Source: Oscillospiraceae bacterium
GTDB taxonomy: Bacteria; Bacillota; Clostridia; Oscillospirales; Oscillospiraceae
Assembly: GCA_012513005.1 (NCBI GenBank)
Contig: JAAZCZ010000013.1
Coordinates: forward strand, 1 to 19,841
DNA length: 19,841 nt
Reading direction: 5' to 3'
Shown: one piece after another, positions 15,626-19,841 of the stretch
Layout of the letters: every line of letters begins with the position of its first letter
Numbering within the stretch: the first letter of the stretch is position 1
Position numbers and translations under genes: made by a program
Notes under the pieces: model-generated
What the model was told of the DNA's origin: nothing
Database searches by the model: none
Seen by the model: only the letters and a program-made list of their open reading frames with translations

Positions 15626-15630
15626 GGGGG
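15626..15630 (+). promoter_or_regulatory. Ribosome binding site of the first TTG-started glycosyltransferase
   Basis: A GGGGG run after A15625 lies nine bases before the TTG at 15640-15642. The 58-base gap before this gene also holds a small ATTAGT/ACTAAT inverted repeat (15599-15614) and a TATACT (15606-15611) without a convincing -35. Confidence 0.45.
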
Positions 15631-15639
15631 CTATCTGAC

Positions 15640-16701
15640 TTGGAAAAGCTTCTAACAGTTGCCGTTCCGGTTTACAACACAAAAAATTATCTGAGGCGCT
15701 GTCTCGATAGCCTTTTGCAAAACGACATACTGGATGAACTTGAGATTATTGCAGTAAATGACGGTAGCAAGGACAGCTCTTTGGAGATTCTCAAGTATTA
15801 TAAAAGCAAGTTTCCCAACACTGTTCGCATTGTTGATAAGGAAAACGGTGGTCACGGCTCTGCTGTAAACTCGGGAATTGCTAATGCAAGCGGAAAGTAT
15901 TTCAGAGTTATCGACAGTGATGATTGGGTGTCTGCAGAGAGCTTTTCTGATTTTGTTCACAGGCTTTCAAAAGAGGATGCCGATCTTGTCGTAAGTGACT
16001 ATCGCAGAGAGTACTCCCTCGATTCAAGAACAGAATTATTCGAATTTTCGAATCTTGAAGATGGCAAGACATATAAATTTGAAGATTTTGATATTGCTTT
16101 GCTAAGCGGCGAGTATTTCGTGATGGCAGGGTCTACTTACAAAACAGAGGTTCTTAGAAAATGCGGTCTATCTCTGTTTGAAAAAACCTATTATGTGGAC
16201 ATGCAATATAACATTGTTCCTATTTCCGAAATAAAGACTTTTTCATATTATAGACTTGATATATATAGGTATATGATAGGAAGAGCCGAGCAAAGCGTTT
16301 CATTGGCTTCTTATGTTAAAAACAGCCTCGACCATGAGAGAGTAATAAAATTCTGCGTTTCTTTTTTCTCAGAGTTAAAAGAAAACGCATCAGAAACTGT
16401 AGTTACTTATCTTTCTATTATTATGAATTATTTTCTATACACTCATTATCGTATTTTTTGTCTTTTAAGAAAAAACAGATATGAATCTTATTCAATGATA
16501 AAAGCCTTTGATAGTTTTTTAAAAGAATCTTCTCCGTTTCTTTACAATGAAAGCAACAAGAACTTATTTATCAGAATACAAAGAAGAACGGGGTTTTACT
16601 ATTTGTTTTTTGGCAACAGAATAGTTACAAGGCTTATTTTCAGTCTTAATTCTTTCACCAGACGAGTTAAACGCCTGATAAAGAGCTGTTTAGGAGCGTG
16701 A
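15640..16701 (+). CDS. Family 2 glycosyltransferase, paralogue 1
   Basis: This 353-residue protein has a GT-A fold N-terminal domain that begins LLTVAVPVYNTKNYLRRCLDSLL, with the nucleotide-binding NDGS (40-43) and the metal-binding DSDD (92-95, IDSDDW). It then has the GGHGSAVNSGI segment typical of inverting family 2 enzymes. The C-terminal half (about 115-353) carries AGSTYKTEVLRK, FEKTYYVDMQYNI and DIYRYMIGR, shared with the paralogue at 18070, and ends in a basic tail that may sit on the membrane. It would transfer a sugar from a nucleotide donor to a growing glycan. Donor and linkage are not readable. The start is TTG, and the next gene begins four bases after the stop. Confidence 0.9.
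   Translation: MEKLLTVAVPVYNTKNYLRRCLDSLLQNDILDELEIIAVNDGSKDSSLEILKYYKSKFPNTVRIVDKENGGHGSAVNSGIANASGKYFRVIDSDDWVSAESFSDFVHRLSKEDADLVVSDYRREYSLDSRTELFEFSNLEDGKTYKFEDFDIALLSGEYFVMAGSTYKTEVLRKCGLSLFEKTYYVDMQYNIVPISEIKTFSYYRLDIYRYMIGRAEQSVSLASYVKNSLDHERVIKFCVSFFSELKENASETVVTYLSIIMNYFLYTHYRIFCLLRKNRYESYSMIKAFDSFLKESSPFLYNESNKNLFIRIQRRTGFYYLFFGNRIVTRLIFSLNSFTRRVKRLIKSCLGA
16692..16696 (+). promoter_or_regulatory. Ribosome binding site of the TTG-started GT-B glycosyltransferase
   Basis: AGGAG lies eight bases before the TTG at 16705-16707 and is inside the last codons of the upstream glycosyltransferase. Confidence 0.5.
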
Positions 16702-16704
16702 GTT

Positions 16705-17997
16705 TTGAAAGACCGAATATTAGTAGTTAGTTGGTTTTATCCACCTGTAAATACTGCAGAAGCAATTTGTGCCTATAAGCAGCTAAAAAACTCAAGTTTT
16801 GAGTATGATATTATTACCCAAACGCAAAATTTTAGCTGGTCATACGGGAATTTTACCTCATTACCTGAACTCGAAAATGTAAATGTAATAAGCATTGAGG
16901 CAGGTAGTTGCAGGGATTTTATTTCTCCTGCTATAAAATATTTCAAAGAAAATATCGATAACTATGATGTTGTTATTACTCGTTCCATGCCGCCTGAGTC
17001 TCATGAAATCGGGCTTGAGATAAAGCGACTAAAACCGTCAATCTTTTGGATAGCTTCACTAAATGACCCTATTGCAAATAACCCTTACACACTAAGGAAA
17101 ATAAAATATCCAAACAAGTATTCTCTTTCAACAAAAGCCGGTGGATGTTTTAGCTTAAAACGAGTAATCTCGGTTAAGAGATTTTTTGAGAGTGCTATTT
17201 TTCAGCTCAAAAGGATAAAGCTCCGTCTCCTTTTAGCAAAAGAGGTAAAGTTACAGCGTAACATTCTGGAAAAATGTGATTACCTGGTTTGCAACAATGA
17301 GTACCAATTGAGGAGGTTTGAAGAGAGTTTCAACGGCAAAGGGCTGTCTGAAAAAACACTGATTGTACCTCACTCCTATGACCCGGATTTCTATTATTCC
17401 GCAGAGCAAAAACGAGAAAACGAAAAAATTATATTTACGTATTTCGGACATGCTGATCAAATCAGAACTCCATTTCAGCTATTTTGTGCAATAAAGGAAT
17501 TGCGTGATGATTACCCCGATTTGGCAAGTCGTGTATGCTTCAATTTTTACGGTAATATTGATATGTGCGATGTTAATTACATATCAGAGCAAAATCTCCG
17601 GGATATGATTTTTATTCATGGTGGGCTTGAATACAAAGAAAGTCTAAAAACTATGCAAAGTTCTGATTGGTTAATCCACCTTGATGCGAACCTTTATGAT
17701 GTTGTCCCTGAGAATATCTTCTTTGCATCCAAGCTCACAGATTATATGGGCTCAGGAGCACAGATTTTCGGTATAACGATGCTAAACGGTATTGGTGCAG
17801 ATATATTGAGAGAAGCAAATGCAGTTTGTTCTTCTCATTCTGTTCAAGACATAAGAAACTACTTATATATGATTATTTTCAAGGGATTTACAAAGAAGTT
17901 AGATGAAAACTATATAAGCCAATATAAGGCAAGCCTTTGTTCAAAAAAAATAGATGAGCGCATTTCTAACGCACTGACAGAGAACAATTGTTCATAA
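16705..17997 (+). CDS. GT-B fold glycosyltransferase, family 4-like
   Basis: This 430-residue protein starts with a hydrophobic strand and RILVVSWFYPPVNTAEAICAYK, the N-terminal pattern of GT-B family 4 enzymes. A second Rossmann-like half begins near residue 241 (KIIFTYFGHADQIRTP). The donor-site region is PENIFFASKLTDYMGSGAQIF (335-355), in which Glu336 and Lys343 lie where the family has its EX7E-like segment and PSKLxEY motif. No membrane helix or signal peptide is apparent, so it should act at the cytoplasmic face. The start is TTG, tightly coupled to the gene before. It lies between two paralogous family 2 enzymes, so it probably adds another residue of the same glycan. The family is moderately sure and the substrate unknown. 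Confidence 0.83.
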   Translation: MKDRILVVSWFYPPVNTAEAICAYKQLKNSSFEYDIITQTQNFSWSYGNFTSLPELENVNVISIEAGSCRDFISPAIKYFKENIDNYDVVITRSMPPESHEIGLEIKRLKPSIFWIASLNDPIANNPYTLRKIKYPNKYSLSTKAGGCFSLKRVISVKRFFESAIFQLKRIKLRLLLAKEVKLQRNILEKCDYLVCNNEYQLRRFEESFNGKGLSEKTLIVPHSYDPDFYYSAEQKRENEKIIFTYFGHADQIRTPFQLFCAIKELRDDYPDLASRVCFNFYGNIDMCDVNYISEQNLRDMIFIHGGLEYKESLKTMQSSDWLIHLDANLYDVVPENIFFASKLTDYMGSGAQIFGITMLNGIGADILREANAVCSSHSVQDIRNYLYMIIFKGFTKKLDENYISQYKASLCSKKIDERISNALTENNCS

Positions 17998-18058
17998 TTC
18001 TATTAACTATTATTAGTATTATTATTTCAGTTTTCAGTACATTTAATGACCATTTTTT

Positions 18059-18063
18059 AGGAG
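18059..18063 (+). promoter_or_regulatory. Ribosome binding site of the TTG-started second family 2 glycosyltransferase
   Basis: AGGAG lies six bases before the TTG at 18070-18072, at the end of a 72-base AT-rich gap that shows no other signal. Confidence 0.5.
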
Positions 18064-18069
18064 CTTTTC

Positions 18070-19131
18070 TTGAGTAAAACAAAACTACTTACTGTCGTTG
18101 TTCCTGTTTATAATATGGAATCTTATCTCAGTCGTTGTCTTGACAGTCTCTTGCAAGACAAAATACTAGGTAATCTTGAAATCATTGCAGTAAATGACGG
18201 AAGTACTGACGGTTCTTTGGCTTTGCTAAAAGAATACGAAAAAAGGTTTCCGGATGTTGTCCGTGTTATTGACAAAGAAAACGGCGGGCACGGCTCCGGG
18301 GTTAACGTCGGATTAGCTGAGGCTTGCGGAAAGTATTTTCGTGTTGTTGACAGTGACGATTTTGTTTGCAGAGATGCATTTTCGGCTTTTGTTGAGCGAT
18401 TAGAATTTGAGGATTCGGATTTGGTTATCACAGATTACAGGCGGATATATACGCAGGATGATAAGTCTGTGCTTGTTTCTTATTCCGGACTTGAGGACAG
18501 CAGGCAATATAGCTTTGAGAGCCTTCGTTTATCGGATCTTAACGGAGAGTTTTTTGTAATGGCAGGCTCTACCTACAAAACTGAAATCCTGCGCAAAAGT
18601 AATCTTTTACTTTTTGAAAAGACATATTATGTGGATATGCAGTTTAACATTCAGCCTATTGCATATGTTAAAACTCTTGTTTATTACAAGCTCGATATAT
18701 ACAGATATATGCTTGGCAGGGAGAACCAAAGCGTAGCTTACAAATCGCTTGTTTTGCACAGAGATGACCATGAAAAAGTCATTCGTTGGGCAGTTTCTGC
18801 TTATTCTAACCTTGAGAAAACCGCAACTGAATCTGTTTTATCATATCTACTGCTCGTGATGAACTTTTTTTTGAAAACACATTATATAGTTTTTTCTTTG
18901 CTTTCAAAGAGCAGCTTTAATACATATTCTAGGATCAAAGCATTTGACAACTTTTTGCTGCTTGAATCTCATCGTTTATACGAAGAGAGCAACTTTAACA
19001 AGCTAATATTTTTGCAGAGAAAGACTAACTTTTTCTTTTCCAGAGTCGGTGGCCATTTTGCCTTTAGATTATTCTCTCTTTTAAAAAGATTAAAGGCGAA
19101 AGCTGCTAAACGGTCAGCTGACAATTCTTAG
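18070..19131 (+). CDS. Family 2 glycosyltransferase, paralogue 2
   Basis: This 353-residue protein has the same length and layout as the enzyme at 15640. It has LLTVVVPVYNMESYLSRCLDS, NDGS at 42-45, the metal-binding DSDD at 94-97 (VDSDDF), GGHGSGVNVGL, then FVMAGSTYKTEILRK, FEKTYYVDMQFNI and DIYRYMLGR, with a basic tail. By eye about half of the residues are identical to the paralogue over the full length, with the highest agreement in the catalytic core and the three named blocks. The two probably arose by duplication and now use different acceptors or donors. The start is TTG, and the flavoprotein gene follows after 23 bases. Confidence 0.9.
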   Translation: MSKTKLLTVVVPVYNMESYLSRCLDSLLQDKILGNLEIIAVNDGSTDGSLALLKEYEKRFPDVVRVIDKENGGHGSGVNVGLAEACGKYFRVVDSDDFVCRDAFSAFVERLEFEDSDLVITDYRRIYTQDDKSVLVSYSGLEDSRQYSFESLRLSDLNGEFFVMAGSTYKTEILRKSNLLLFEKTYYVDMQFNIQPIAYVKTLVYYKLDIYRYMLGRENQSVAYKSLVLHRDDHEKVIRWAVSAYSNLEKTATESVLSYLLLVMNFFLKTHYIVFSLLSKSSFNTYSRIKAFDNFLLLESHRLYEESNFNKLIFLQRKTNFFFSRVGGHFAFRLFSLLKRLKAKAAKRSADNS

Positions 19132-19154
19132 TTGCTTTTATTTGGAGGACAAAA

Positions 19155-19841
19155 ATGCATACTGAATACTTGATTATTGGCGGCGGAATATCCGGTCTTT
19201 CCTTTGCAGCTGCTTGCGATGGAGACTATTTACTCATAGAAAAAGAAAATGAGGTGGGTGGCTACTGCCGAACAATAAAGCGCGGGGACTATGTCTGGGA
19301 TTACGCAGGCCATTTTTTCCACTTTAAAGACGAAAGCTTAAAAAAATCCTTCTTAGATAATATGGACAATGACCGAATAGTCTATAGCAAAAAATGCACC
19401 AAGATACTCTATAAGGACTGTTTTGTAGACTATCCGTTCCAGGCTAATATACATATGTTGCCACAGGATGATTTTATTGACTGTCTGTACGACCTATATT
19501 TCAAAGAGGAGAAGGAAAACTACGACAGCTTTCTGGATATGCTCTACGGAAAATTCGGCACCTCAATTACTGAAAAGTTCTTAAGACCATATAACGAAAA
19601 GCTCTATGCCTGTGAGCTTTCCTCTTTGGACAGAGATGCTATGGGAAGATTCTTTCCGTATGCTGATTTAACGGCAATAATAAAGAATATGAAAAACTCC
19701 GAGCTAAGTTCATACAATGCAGATTTTCTTTATCCCAGGGACGGAGCAGGTGCTTTTATCGATGTGCTGCACAAGCGTCTTGACCCTTCGCGCGTGCTGA
19801 TAAACACCGCTGTTTCCAAGATCTTCCCGGAAGAAAAAAGA
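19155..19841 (+). CDS. UDP-galactopyranose mutase-like FAD oxidoreductase, N-terminal part (cut by window edge)
   Basis: The first 229 residues are present and the frame is open to the edge. MHTEYLIIGGGISGLSFAAA is an FAD-binding dinucleotide fold with GGGISG (9-14), Glu29 for the adenosine ribose, and VGGYCRT (34-40). YAGHFFHFKD (50-59), VDYPFQANIHMLP and RPYNEKLYACEL are shared with UDP-galactopyranose mutase and with related amine-oxidase/protoporphyrinogen-oxidase-like proteins found in surface-glycan loci. If it is a mutase it would make UDP-galactofuranose for the transferases upstream. The C-terminal half with the substrate-site arginines is missing, so the exact activity is open. GGAGG precedes the ATG. 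Confidence 0.82.
   Translation, partial: MHTEYLIIGGGISGLSFAAACDGDYLLIEKENEVGGYCRTIKRGDYVWDYAGHFFHFKDESLKKSFLDNMDNDRIVYSKKCTKILYKDCFVDYPFQANIHMLPQDDFIDCLYDLYFKEEKENYDSFLDMLYGKFGTSITEKFLRPYNEKLYACELSSLDRDAMGRFFPYADLTAIIKNMKNSELSSYNADFLYPRDGAGAFIDVLHKRLDPSRVLINTAVSKIFPEEKR

Overview
The window looks like a chromosomal segment of a low-to-mid GC Gram-positive anaerobe of the Clostridia (an Oscillospiraceae/Ruminococcaceae-like gut bacterium is my best guess). The grounds are a bacterial V-type ATPase operon in the clostridial/enterococcal order, strong AGGAGG-type ribosome binding sites, sigma-A-type promoters with 17-base spacers, frequent TTG starts, and a surface-glycan export cluster. No rRNA, tRNA, CRISPR array, transposase or phage gene was seen.

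Region 1 (1-7990, minus strand) is a V-type ATPase/ATP synthase operon. Read in the direction of transcription it is H(G)-I-K-E-C-F-A-B-D, with D cut by the left edge. Genes overlap or sit within about 40 bases of each other and one promoter lies ahead of the operon. The proteolipid K keeps the side chains that bind Na+ in the Enterococcus hirae enzyme, so a sodium-coupled machine is the likely reading.

Region 2 (7991-10335) holds two single-gene units. A plus-strand gene for a CAT/E2-fold acyltransferase-like protein is transcribed divergently from the ATPase operon. It converges, across a bidirectional terminator, on a minus-strand gene for a zinc-ribbon membrane protein with a PPV repeat linker.

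Region 3 (10336-13864) is a two-gene operon for a heterodimeric ABC exporter. The two half-transporters have complementary defects in their ATPase motifs, as in the BmrCD and TM287/288 type.

Region 4 (14037 to the right edge) is a surface-polysaccharide operon behind a near-consensus promoter that overlaps a cre-like sequence and lies just downstream of a perfect 12-bp inverted repeat. It encodes an ABC-2 glycan export permease, its ATPase, a family 2 glycosyltransferase, a GT-B glycosyltransferase, a second family 2 glycosyltransferase that is a full-length paralogue of the first, and the start of a UDP-galactopyranose-mutase-like flavoprotein. The glycosyltransferase part is visibly AT-richer than the ATPase operon. 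Together these genes would assemble a glycan, possibly containing galactofuranose, on the cytoplasmic side and export it through the ABC transporter.

I did not find a clear new multi-gene system. The observations most worth following are the E2-fold protein with Glu in place of the catalytic His, the zinc-ribbon/PPV-repeat membrane protein, the duplicated glycosyltransferases, and the regulatory sequence ahead of the glycan operon.
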